Below, in pieces: positions 34,536 through 42,734 of a DNA stretch of 64,000 nucleotides. Positions within the stretch are counted from its first letter, which is position 1; each line of letters opens with the position of its first letter. The stretch spans positions 2,356,001 to 2,420,000 of the forward strand of contig NZ_OZ244942.1 in assembly GCF_965222285.1 (NCBI RefSeq), written 5' to 3'. The translations under genes were made by a program, and so were the position numbers. This DNA comes from Tepidicaulis sp002389665. GTDB lineage: Bacteria; Pseudomonadota; Alphaproteobacteria; Parvibaculales; Parvibaculaceae. The notes below the pieces were generated by a model. That model had not been told where the DNA came from. It saw only the letters and a program-made list of their open reading frames with translations, and searched no databases.

Positions 34536-36035
34536 TTAGCTCGCCACGGCAACCTTGGCAGGCTGCGGCGCGGCGCCCGCCTCGGGATTGGAGAATTCCA
34601 TCACCCCGTCTTCCACATTACCGAAACGCAAGGACATGAGGTCGAGCGCATAGTTCTGATAAAGCTTCCAGGGTTTCTTGCTGCCCTGGCGCGGGAACTG
34701 GTCGATGGCCCGCTGCACATAGCCGGAGCTGAGATCGAGCCAGGGCTCTTCTTCCATATTGGGATCGGTGGCGCGCGGCGTTGCCTGGCGCAGCCCCGTT
34801 TCTTCCATATGATTCAGAAGCCGGCAGACATACTCGCAGGTCAGATCGCATTTCAGCGTCCAGGAAGCGTTCGTATAGCCGAAGGACGAGGCAAGGTTCG
34901 GCACATCGCTATACATCATGCCCTTGTAGTTGAAGGTTTTGGAGAGATCCATCACCTTGCCGTCCACCTCGACTTCAAGGCCGCTGAGCAGCTGCATATT
35001 GAGCCCCGTCGCGCTAACCACGAGATCGGCTTCGAGTTCCTTGCCCGATTTCAGCTTGATGCCCTTGGGCGTGAAGCGGTCGATATGATCGGTCACGACC
35101 GAGGCCTCGCCTTCCTTCAAGCTTTCAAAGAGATCGCCATTTGGCACCAGGCACAGACGCTGATCCCAAGGGTTATAGCTCGGCGTGAAATGCTCGATGT
35201 CGAAATCGGGGCCGAGCTGCTCGCGCACCCCGTCCAGGATCAGCTTCTTCACCTTTTCCGGTTTGCGCCGGCACATATTGTAGAAATACATGCCGAGCAG
35301 CACGTTCTTCCAGCGGATGAGCCGGTAGGCAATTTTCGCCGGCAGCTTGCTGCGCAGCCAATTGGCAAGCGCGTCTTCGGCCGGGCGCGAGACGACATAA
35401 GTCGGCGAACGCTGCAGCATCGTCACATGCGCGGCTTTCTTCGCCATTTCCGGCACGAGCGTTACCGCCGTCGCGCCGCTGCCGATCACCACGACTTTCT
35501 TGCCGTCATAATCAATGTCATCCGTCCACTTTTGCGGATGAACGAGGCGGCCCTGATAATCTTCCACACCGTCGAAATGCGGCATGTAGCCCTGGTCGTA
35601 ATTGTAATAGCCCGAGCACATGAAAAGGAAATTGCAGGTATAGCGGCGCGTCTCGCCGGTATCCGTCAGCTCGGTTTCCACCGTCCAGCATGCCTTATCG
35701 CTCGACCAGGCGGCGCGTTTAACGTGATGGCCGTAACGGATCTTCTTGTCGATGCCGTTTTCTTCCGCCGTCTCTTTCAGATAGTTCAGGATCGAAGGGC
35801 CATCGGCGATGGCTTTCGCTTCCTTCCAGGGTTTGAAGGAATAGCCGAGCGTATACATGTCCGAGTCCGAGCGGATGCCGGGATAGCGGAACAGGTCCCA
35901 AGTGCCGCCAAGACTCTCGCGCCGCTCTAAAATGGCGTAAGTCCGGTTCGGGCTGTTGGCCTGAAGGTGATAGCCTGCGCCGATGCCGGAAATACCCGCA
36001 CCGACAATGAGCACGTCAAAATGTTCGACTGTCAT
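34536..36035 (-). CDS. Class B flavin-containing monooxygenase (Baeyer-Villiger type)
   Basis: A 499-residue monooxygenase. The FAD motif GAGISGIGAGYHL is near residue 14 and the NADPH motif GSGATAVTLVPEMA near residue 190. Between them, YQGRLVHPQKW matches the FxGxxxHxxxW signature of flavin monooxygenases with Tyr in place of the first Phe. Members oxidise ketones to esters or heteroatoms. The AlmA/EthA-like subgroup acts on long-chain or cyclic ketones. The ATG is preferred over a TTG four codons upstream, which leaves no room for a ribosome site. It precedes tamA by 159 bases. Confidence 0.88.
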   Translation of the reverse strand: MTVEHFDVLIVGAGISGIGAGYHLQANSPNRTYAILERRESLGGTWDLFRYPGIRSDSDMYTLGYSFKPWKEAKAIADGPSILNYLKETAEENGIDKKIRYGHHVKRAAWSSDKACWTVETELTDTGETRRYTCNFLFMCSGYYNYDQGYMPHFDGVEDYQGRLVHPQKWTDDIDYDGKKVVVIGSGATAVTLVPEMAKKAAHVTMLQRSPTYVVSRPAEDALANWLRSKLPAKIAYRLIRWKNVLLGMYFYNMCRRKPEKVKKLILDGVREQLGPDFDIEHFTPSYNPWDQRLCLVPNGDLFESLKEGEASVVTDHIDRFTPKGIKLKSGKELEADLVVSATGLNMQLLSGLEVEVDGKVMDLSKTFNYKGMMYSDVPNLASSFGYTNASWTLKCDLTCEYVCRLLNHMEETGLRQATPRATDPNMEEEPWLDLSSGYVQRAIDQFPRQGSKKPWKLYQNYALDLMSLRFGNVEDGVMEFSNPEAGAAPQPAKVAVAS

Positions 36036-36222
36036 GAAACCTGCCAACTCCCCAATTTATTCTCTCTGCCAATGGGCCATTTTTCCCGGCGCCATCATTT
36101 CTGACATTATATCAGTTTTTCGCACCCCCGTAAGTACGTCGGGGAAACGTCAAGAATTGCATAGTAAAATCATATAGTTAAAGATCGTCTGAGAGCCCCG
36201 GAAAACAGGAGCGCGCGTCTTC

Positions 36223-38940
36223 ATGAGCATTCGCAACCTGGACAAGATTTTCCTGCCCCGTTCCATCGCGCTGATCGGCGCCAGCGGCAGAAAAGGCGCC
36301 CTCGGCCATATCGTGCTGACCAAGCTGCGCGAGGCAGGCTTTAAAGGGGAAATCTGGCCGGTCAATCCGGGGTATCGGGAAATATCGGGCCTGACCTGTT
36401 TCAAGGACATCGCCGCCCTGCCCGGCACGCCGGACCTTGCGATCATCGCCACACCTGCGCCAACCGTACCGGGTCTCATCGGCGAGCTGGGCGAAGCCGG
36501 CACCCGCGCCGCCGTGGTCATCACCGCCGGGCTCGGCGCCAATGAAGAAGGCACGCTCAAACGGCAGATGCTGGAAGCCGCCCGCCCGCATCTCATGCGC
36601 ATCATCGGGCCCAATACGCTCGGCCTCATCGTGCCGCCCATCGGCCTGAATGCGAGCTTTGCCGACACGCCCGTTGCAAGCGGCGATCTCGCGCTCATCT
36701 CCCAGTCCGGCGCCGTCATCGCCACCATGGCCGACTGGGCCAACAGCCGGAATGTCGGCTTTTCCTCCATGGTCTCACTCGGCGATATGTCGGATGTGGA
36801 CTTCGGCGATCTTCTCGACTGGTTTGCCGCCGATACGCGCACCCGCGCCATTCTGCTTTATGTGGAATCCGTCACCCATCCGCAAAAATTCATGTCCGCC
36901 GCCCGCTCCGCCGCGCGCGCCAAACCCGTCATCGTCATCAAATCGGGCCGCCATGAAGAAGCGGCAAAAGCGGCGGCCTCTCACACAGGCGCGCTTGCCG
37001 GCTCCGATGCGGTTTACGATGCCGCCTTTCGCCGCGCGGGCCTTTTGCGTGTTTTCGATCTCGATGAGCTTTTCTCGGCCACCGAAACACTCGGCCATGT
37101 ACAGCCCTTCCGCGGCGACCGGCTCTCCGTGCTCACCAATGGCGGCGGCACCGGCGTTCTTGCGGTCGACACGCTGGCCGATCTCGGCGGCAAGCTGGCA
37201 AAGCTCGATGAGGACACCTTAAAGGCGCTGGACGGCGTACTGCCCGCCACCTGGTCCCGCGCGAACCCGGTCGATATTATCGGCGATGCGGATGAACACC
37301 GATATAGCGCCTCGCTGGATCACCTTTTGGGCGACAAGAACACCGATGCCGTGCTGGTGATGAACTGCCCGACCGCCCTTGCCTCCAGCGAAAAGACCGC
37401 AAAAGCCGTGGCGGATGCCATCGGCGCTTACCGCAAGGCCCATCCCCGCGCCAAGCCGGTTTTCACGTGCTGGCTCGGCGGGGCGGCAGAAGAAAAAGCG
37501 CGCGGTATTTTCGAGCCCCTGCATATTCCGAATTTTTCAACACCGGGTGATGCCGTGCGCGGCTTCGTTTATCTGACCCGTTATGCCGCCGCCCAGGAAG
37601 CGCTCATCCGCATGCCACCGAGCCTGCCCGGCGACTTCAAACCCGACCGCGCCCGCGCGCAGAAGAGAGTGCAGCGCGCCATCGAAGAGGGAAAGAAATG
37701 GCTGGATAGCGGCGACATTAGCGAGATATTCGCAGCCTATGACATTCCCTATGTCGCGCCCCGCTTTGCCGCAACGCCGGAAGACGCAGGCAAAGCCGCC
37801 CGCGATCTTCTGCAGGATCATGAAGCCTGCGCCCTCAAAATCGTCTCTCCCGACATTCAGCACAAATCCGATGTCGGCGGCGTAAAGCTGAACATCACCA
37901 GCGCGACAGCCGCCGAAGAATGCGCCCGCCAGATGATGGAAGACATAAGCGCGGCCTATCCTGATAAACGCATCGAAGGGGTCAGCCTCGAACCCTTGAT
38001 CGACCGGCCCGCCGCGCGCGAGCTCATTCTCGGCCTTGCCGACGATAAACTGTTCGGCCCCGTGGTACTTTTCGGCCAGGGCGGCACGGCGGTTGAGGTG
38101 ATCAGCGACAAGGCGCTGGCGCTGCCGCCACTCGATCTCACCCTCGCCCGCGACCTCATCGAGCAGACGCGGGTGGCCAAGCTTTTAAAATCCTACCGCG
38201 CGCAAGCCGCCGCAGATATCGGCGCCGTGGCGCTGACGCTCGTGAAGATCTCTCAGCTTGCCGCCGACATTCCCGAGATCCGCGAGCTTGATATCAACCC
38301 GCTGCTTGCCGATGAAGACGGCATTATCGCGCTTGATGCACGCATGCGCGTTGCCGAGGAAAAAAGACGCGACCGGCATGGCGGCAATCCGCGCTTTGCC
38401 GTGCATCCTTACCCTTCTGAATGGGAAGGGGAGCTGGAACTTCTGGATGGCAGCAAAATCATCGCCCGACCCGTGCGCCCGGAAGATGAAGTGCTTTATC
38501 AGGAGTTCTTCGACCATGTGACACCGGACGATGCGCGGCTGCGGTTCTTCTCTCCGAAGCCCGAGCTATCCCACAAGCTGATCGCCCGCTTCACGCAGAT
38601 CGACTACAACCGCGCTATGGCCTTCGTGGCGCTCGATCCGGAAACGGGCGCGTTGCTCGGCGTCGTGCGCCTTCATGCCGATGCCAATGGCGAGATTGCC
38701 GAATATGCCATTCTCGTGCGCTCGACGATCAAGGGCAAAGGGCTCGGCTGGGCGCTTATGACGCTGATCATCGATTATGCGCGCAAGACCGGCCTTAAAA
38801 AAGTTTACGGCGATGTGCTCCGCGCCAACACTGTCATGCTGCGCATGTGCGGTGATCTGGGCTTTGCTCAAAGCTTCGACACGGATGATCCCGCCATCGT
38901 CCATGTCGAGCTCGACCTAAGAGAGGAAAGACCCGCTTAG
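36223..38940 (+). CDS. Acyl-CoA ligase (ADP-forming type) fused to GNAT, PatZ-like
   Basis: A 905-residue fusion. Residues 1-460 are the CoA-binding and ligase modules of NDP-forming acyl-CoA synthetases (IALIGASGRKGALG at 15-28; ISQSGAVIATMADW near 159). Residues 470-700 are an ATP-grasp domain, and residues 740-900 a GNAT domain (KGKGLGWALMTLI). This is the layout of the protein lysine acetyltransferase Pat/PatZ (YfiQ), which acetylates and silences acetyl-CoA synthetase. The phospho-His position of active ligases is still His here (H254 in SHTGALAGSD). Its last 4 bases overlap the end of the convergent methyltransferase gene. Confidence 0.88.
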   Translation: MSIRNLDKIFLPRSIALIGASGRKGALGHIVLTKLREAGFKGEIWPVNPGYREISGLTCFKDIAALPGTPDLAIIATPAPTVPGLIGELGEAGTRAAVVITAGLGANEEGTLKRQMLEAARPHLMRIIGPNTLGLIVPPIGLNASFADTPVASGDLALISQSGAVIATMADWANSRNVGFSSMVSLGDMSDVDFGDLLDWFAADTRTRAILLYVESVTHPQKFMSAARSAARAKPVIVIKSGRHEEAAKAAASHTGALAGSDAVYDAAFRRAGLLRVFDLDELFSATETLGHVQPFRGDRLSVLTNGGGTGVLAVDTLADLGGKLAKLDEDTLKALDGVLPATWSRANPVDIIGDADEHRYSASLDHLLGDKNTDAVLVMNCPTALASSEKTAKAVADAIGAYRKAHPRAKPVFTCWLGGAAEEKARGIFEPLHIPNFSTPGDAVRGFVYLTRYAAAQEALIRMPPSLPGDFKPDRARAQKRVQRAIEEGKKWLDSGDISEIFAAYDIPYVAPRFAATPEDAGKAARDLLQDHEACALKIVSPDIQHKSDVGGVKLNITSATAAEECARQMMEDISAAYPDKRIEGVSLEPLIDRPAARELILGLADDKLFGPVVLFGQGGTAVEVISDKALALPPLDLTLARDLIEQTRVAKLLKSYRAQAAADIGAVALTLVKISQLAADIPEIRELDINPLLADEDGIIALDARMRVAEEKRRDRHGGNPRFAVHPYPSEWEGELELLDGSKIIARPVRPEDEVLYQEFFDHVTPDDARLRFFSPKPELSHKLIARFTQIDYNRAMAFVALDPETGALLGVVRLHADANGEIAEYAILVRSTIKGKGLGWALMTLIIDYARKTGLKKVYGDVLRANTVMLRMCGDLGFAQSFDTDDPAIVHVELDLREERPA

Positions 38941-39698
38941 GCGCAATCAGAAAGCGCGGGCGCGCGGGTAAGGCGCTTTTGCGCATGCGCACCCAGCGCG
39001 TGGCCGATCATCAGCAAGACGGGCTGGGCGGGATCGGCGGTCAGTGCGCCTGCCCCCACCTCCGCCAAAGTCGCCGCCCGAATGCGTTCTTGCGGCATCG
39101 AGACGGCTTCCACGATCAGCACCGGCATGGAAGAGCGCATGCCCGCCGCCGCAAGCCGGCGCGCAATCCGCACAAGCGCGCTGCGGGCCATATAGAAAGC
39201 GAGTGTTTCCTCACCCCCGGCAAGCCTGCCCCAAGCCGGATCGTGCGGCTCTTCAGGGCAAGAGGCCGTGGTGAGAAAACGCACGCCGCGCACTTTCCCG
39301 CGCAGCGTCAGCGGCACACCGGCGGACGCCGCCGCAGCAGAAGCCGCCGTAATGCCGGGGCATATGTCATAGCCGATGCCATGCGCGCTGAGCGCCTCTA
39401 CTTCTTCTTCGAGCCGCCCGAAGATCGCCGGATCGCCGCCTTTAAGACGGATGACGCGTCCGCCGCGCCGCGCCTCCGCGACGAGGCGGCGGTTGATTTC
39501 ACTTTGCCCCATGGAATGGCACCGGGCCCGCTTGCCGGCCGAGATGCGGCGCGCGCCGGGCCGGATCATTTTCAATATTTCAGGCCCGACAAGCGCATCA
39601 TAAAGCACCGCATCGGCCTCATTAAGAAGCCGGGCGGCACGCAACGTCAAAAGTTCGGGATTACCCGGCCCCGCGCCGACGAAATGAACATGTCCCAT
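38937..39698 (-). CDS. cobA: Uroporphyrinogen-III C-methyltransferase (sirohaem synthesis)
   Basis: A 253-residue SUMT that makes precorrin-2 from uroporphyrinogen III with two SAM, the first step to sirohaem, the cofactor of NirB. Motifs: VGAGPGNPELLTLRA at the N-terminus, GGDPAIFGR near 90, and PGITAASAAAASAGVPLT near 115. Methyltransferase only, with no CysG-type dehydrogenase/ferrochelatase fusion, so another gene must finish sirohaem. The ATG at 39698 has AAGGA at 7 bases; three further codons upstream are possible. It is the last gene of the nitrate operon, 13 bases after nasA. Confidence 0.9.
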   Translation of the reverse strand: MGHVHFVGAGPGNPELLTLRAARLLNEADAVLYDALVGPEILKMIRPGARRISAGKRARCHSMGQSEINRRLVAEARRGGRVIRLKGGDPAIFGRLEEEVEALSAHGIGYDICPGITAASAAAASAGVPLTLRGKVRGVRFLTTASCPEEPHDPAWGRLAGGEETLAFYMARSALVRIARRLAAAGMRSSMPVLIVEAVSMPQERIRAATLAEVGAGALTADPAQPVLLMIGHALGAHAQKRLTRAPALSDCA

Positions 39699-39711
39699 CT
39701 TTCTCATCCTT

Positions 39712-42375
39712 TCACTCCGCCGCTTCTTTCATAAAGGCCCGCTCGAGCAGGGCCGCAATTTCGGGGCGGCAGGAGCCGCAATTGGTGCCGGCCTGCGTTG
39801 CCTCACCGACCGCCCGCACGCTCGTCAAATTCTTTGCGGCAATGGCCGCAAGGATGGCTTTTTCCGAAACGCCGAAACAGGAGCAAACCTTGCCCCCGCC
39901 TTGCGAAGGGTCCATGGGCGCGGCGGCGATGAGCGCCTGGCGCGCCGCCCCTTCCGCGCGCCTGCCAATCTGCTCGGAAAGCCAGGAAGGATCGGGCACG
40001 CTGCCCGCGGGACCTGAAAAGAACGCGGCGACCGGCACGCCCTCTTCCAGGAGCACCCGGCGGAATGTGCCCCGCGCTTTGTCTTCCACCGCCAGCACAT
40101 CACCTTTCCAGGCGCGCGCTTCTTCCTCCAGCCGCGCGAACGGCGCGGCGTCTTCAAGCGCTGCCAGATAAAAAAGCTCGCCCTCTGCGACAGGTACCCG
40201 CGCCCAATAATCGAACCCCTCCGGCGTGAAGGCCGTGCGGCTGAGATAGAACCCGGCGCGCACGGGACACACCGGCCTCACGCGCACGGGCGTGTGCTTG
40301 AATTCAGGCTGGCCGGAATGAGGATCGGTGACGGGATTAACAAGCGCGCCCACCGTGCCCGCCGCCGACATGTGCCGCGTCCAGTGAATGGGAATGAAAA
40401 TCTCCCCGCGCCGCAGCCCGCCGTCCGCTGCCACACGGAAAAGCCCCCGCCCCCACCTCGTTGCCGCTTCCGCAAGCCCTTTCGGGGAAAGAGCGAAAGC
40501 TGCCATGTCCTCCGGATGGCAATAAAGCACCGGCTCCTTCACATGGCTCATGAGGCGGGATACCGCGCCCGTGCGCGTCATGCTGTGCCATTGATCGCGC
40601 AGGCGGCCCGTATTGAGGAGAAGCGGGAAATCGTCATTTGCACCGTGAATGGGCAGCATGTCTTCAAGGGGAAGAAACCGCGCGCGGCCATCTTCATGTG
40701 CGAATTTTCCATCCGTAAAAAGCCGCCCGTCTGTTGCCGCCTTTTCTTTATTCCCCTTCCGGGCAGGCCAGAGAAAGGGCGTCATCGCCTCATACCCGGC
40801 ATCCGAAATATCCGCATAAGCGGAAATATCGAAACACCGCTCGCCCTTGTTCTCGAAGCCGGAAAGGGCCGCATGTTCGCGGAAAATATCCGCCGGGCCC
40901 TCATAAGAAAATGCTGCGCCGAAGCCCATGCGCCGGGCGACTTGCATGAGTGCCCACCAGTCGGGCTTTGCCGCGCCGGGCGCGGCTTGCAGACGGCGCT
41001 GGCGGGAAATGCGCCGCTCCGAATTCGTCACCGTGCCGTCTTTCTCGCCCCAGCCTTCGGCAGGCAGCGCCACATCGGCATAAGCCAGCGTGTCGGAACT
41101 TGTCATGCAGTCAGAGACGATAACGAGCTCGCATTTTTCAAGGGCGGCGCGCACCCGCCCAGCATCGGGCAGGCTGACAGCAGGATTGGTCGCCATGATC
41201 CAAAGGGCTTTGACCTTGCCTTCATGCACCGCCTCGAACAAATCGACGGCTTTCAGCCCGCCTTTTTCCGCCATGGAAGGCGCGTTCCAGAAGCGCTCCA
41301 CTTTTTCCACCGCTTCCGGCTCGAAGGAAAGATGCGCGGCAAGCTGATTGGCAAGCCCTCCCACTTCCCGCCCGCCCATGGCGTTGGGCTGGCCGGTAAT
41401 GGAAAAAGGACCCATACCGGGCTTGCCGATACGGCCCGTCAGCAAATGACAATTGATGATGGCATTGACCTTGTCGGTGCCGCGGCTCGACTGATTGATA
41501 CCTTGCGAGAAACCGCTCACCCAGCGCTCGTTTTCCAGCACTGAGGTAAAAAACTGCCGCACCAGCTTTTCTTCAAGCCCGCAGCGCGCCGCGACATGGG
41601 CAAGCTCCGTCTCGGACGCATTGAGAAGCGGCAAAAGCTTTTCGAAATCCGCCGTCGAGCGAGCGATGAAGCTTTCATCCGCCGCCCCTTCCTCGCAAAG
41701 GAAACGGAAAAGCCCGTTGAAAAGCGCTACATCGCTGCCCGGCTTGAGGGGAAGGTGAAGATCAGCGGCCTGCGCCGTTGCCGTTTTGCGCGGATCAATG
41801 ACGATAAGGCGGGAGCCACGTTTTTCCCGCGCCGCTTCGAAACGCTGAAAGAGTACCGGATGGCACCAGGCCGCATTCGCCCCGGCCAGAACGAGAAGAT
41901 CCGTCTCCTCGAAATCCTCATAAACGCCCGGCACCACATCCTCGCCAAACGCGCGCCGGTGGCCGGCAACGGCTGAAGACATGCATAGGCGGGAATTCGT
42001 ATCCACATTGCCCGAACCGATGAACCCTTTCATCAGCTTGTTCGCGGCATAATAATCTTCCGTCAGAAGCTGGCCCGACAGATAAAAGGCAATGGCATCC
42101 GGGCCATGCGCCTCACGGATATGCAGGAAACGGTCGGCGATATGATCGAGCGCCCGCTCCCAGCTCACCCGTTCTCCTTTGATCAGAGGATAGGAGAGCC
42201 GGTCCTTGGCGCTCACCGTCTCACCCAGAGCCTGCCCCTTGCCGCATAATTTACCGAAATTGGCCGGATGCACCGGGTCGCCCTTCACCCGCACGCGGCC
42301 GTCCCGGGCGCTGGCAAGCACACCGCAGCCAACCCCGCAATAGGCGCATGTGGTGCGGATGGGCGCCGGCCGCAT
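39712..42375 (-). CDS. nasA: Assimilatory nitrate reductase, catalytic subunit
   Basis: An 887-residue molybdopterin enzyme that reduces nitrate to nitrite in the cytoplasm. The N-terminal [4Fe-4S] ligands are C10, C13, C17 and C44. There is no Tat signal. The molybdopterin domains follow (GQLLTEDYYAANKLMKGFIG, GFSQGINQSSRGTDKVNAI). The C-terminal 60 residues are a BFD-type [2Fe-2S] domain (CSCFGV ... TNCGSCRPEI), the usual electron-entry site when no separate NasB is present, and none is in this window. It starts one base inside the nirD stop codon (TAATG). The cofactor needs mobA, encoded upstream in the same unit. Confidence 0.95.
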   Translation of the reverse strand: MRPAPIRTTCAYCGVGCGVLASARDGRVRVKGDPVHPANFGKLCGKGQALGETVSAKDRLSYPLIKGERVSWERALDHIADRFLHIREAHGPDAIAFYLSGQLLTEDYYAANKLMKGFIGSGNVDTNSRLCMSSAVAGHRRAFGEDVVPGVYEDFEETDLLVLAGANAAWCHPVLFQRFEAAREKRGSRLIVIDPRKTATAQAADLHLPLKPGSDVALFNGLFRFLCEEGAADESFIARSTADFEKLLPLLNASETELAHVAARCGLEEKLVRQFFTSVLENERWVSGFSQGINQSSRGTDKVNAIINCHLLTGRIGKPGMGPFSITGQPNAMGGREVGGLANQLAAHLSFEPEAVEKVERFWNAPSMAEKGGLKAVDLFEAVHEGKVKALWIMATNPAVSLPDAGRVRAALEKCELVIVSDCMTSSDTLAYADVALPAEGWGEKDGTVTNSERRISRQRRLQAAPGAAKPDWWALMQVARRMGFGAAFSYEGPADIFREHAALSGFENKGERCFDISAYADISDAGYEAMTPFLWPARKGNKEKAATDGRLFTDGKFAHEDGRARFLPLEDMLPIHGANDDFPLLLNTGRLRDQWHSMTRTGAVSRLMSHVKEPVLYCHPEDMAAFALSPKGLAEAATRWGRGLFRVAADGGLRRGEIFIPIHWTRHMSAAGTVGALVNPVTDPHSGQPEFKHTPVRVRPVCPVRAGFYLSRTAFTPEGFDYWARVPVAEGELFYLAALEDAAPFARLEEEARAWKGDVLAVEDKARGTFRRVLLEEGVPVAAFFSGPAGSVPDPSWLSEQIGRRAEGAARQALIAAAPMDPSQGGGKVCSCFGVSEKAILAAIAAKNLTSVRAVGEATQAGTNCGSCRPEIAALLERAFMKEAAE

Positions 42376-42734
42376 TACTCCGCCTCCACCGCAAGGCTTG
42401 CCTCAGGCGCCGCCTCGTTTCCGATCAGCGGCCCGAGATAGACGGCGCTGCCGCGCAGCTCCACGGCAAAGCGTTTCACGCAGCCCTCGTCCGGCCCGCG
42501 CGCCAGCCCGCTTCCCAGATCGATAATCCAATTGTGCAAGGGACAGGCAACGCCCCTGCCCTGCACAATCCCATCCGACAGCGGACCCTGCTTATGCGGG
42601 CACTTGTCCTCAAGGGCGAAAAGCTCGTCCTCGCCCGTTCGGAAGATGGCAATGTCGCAGCCCAGGGCCTCGACCTTCCGCGCGCCGCGGCGCGGAATAT
42701 CCTCAAGCTCGCCGATATAAACGCTCTTGCTCAT
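42375..42734 (-). CDS. nirD: Nitrite reductase small subunit (Rieske type)
   Basis: A 119-residue Rieske protein. The [2Fe-2S] ligands are C45-P-H47 and C64-P-L-H67. It partners NirB in NADH-dependent nitrite reduction to ammonium. Its ATG overlaps the nirB stop codon (4 bases) and its stop overlaps the nasA start, giving tight translational coupling. Confidence 0.94.
   Translation of the reverse strand: MSKSVYIGELEDIPRRGARKVEALGCDIAIFRTGEDELFALEDKCPHKQGPLSDGIVQGRGVACPLHNWIIDLGSGLARGPDEGCVKRFAVELRGSAVYLGPLIGNEAAPEASLAVEAE

Noticed and set aside
34428..35930. A 500-codon open frame on the plus strand opposite the flavin monooxygenase
   Set aside because: Antisense to a clear monooxygenase; His/Arg-rich translation without motifs.
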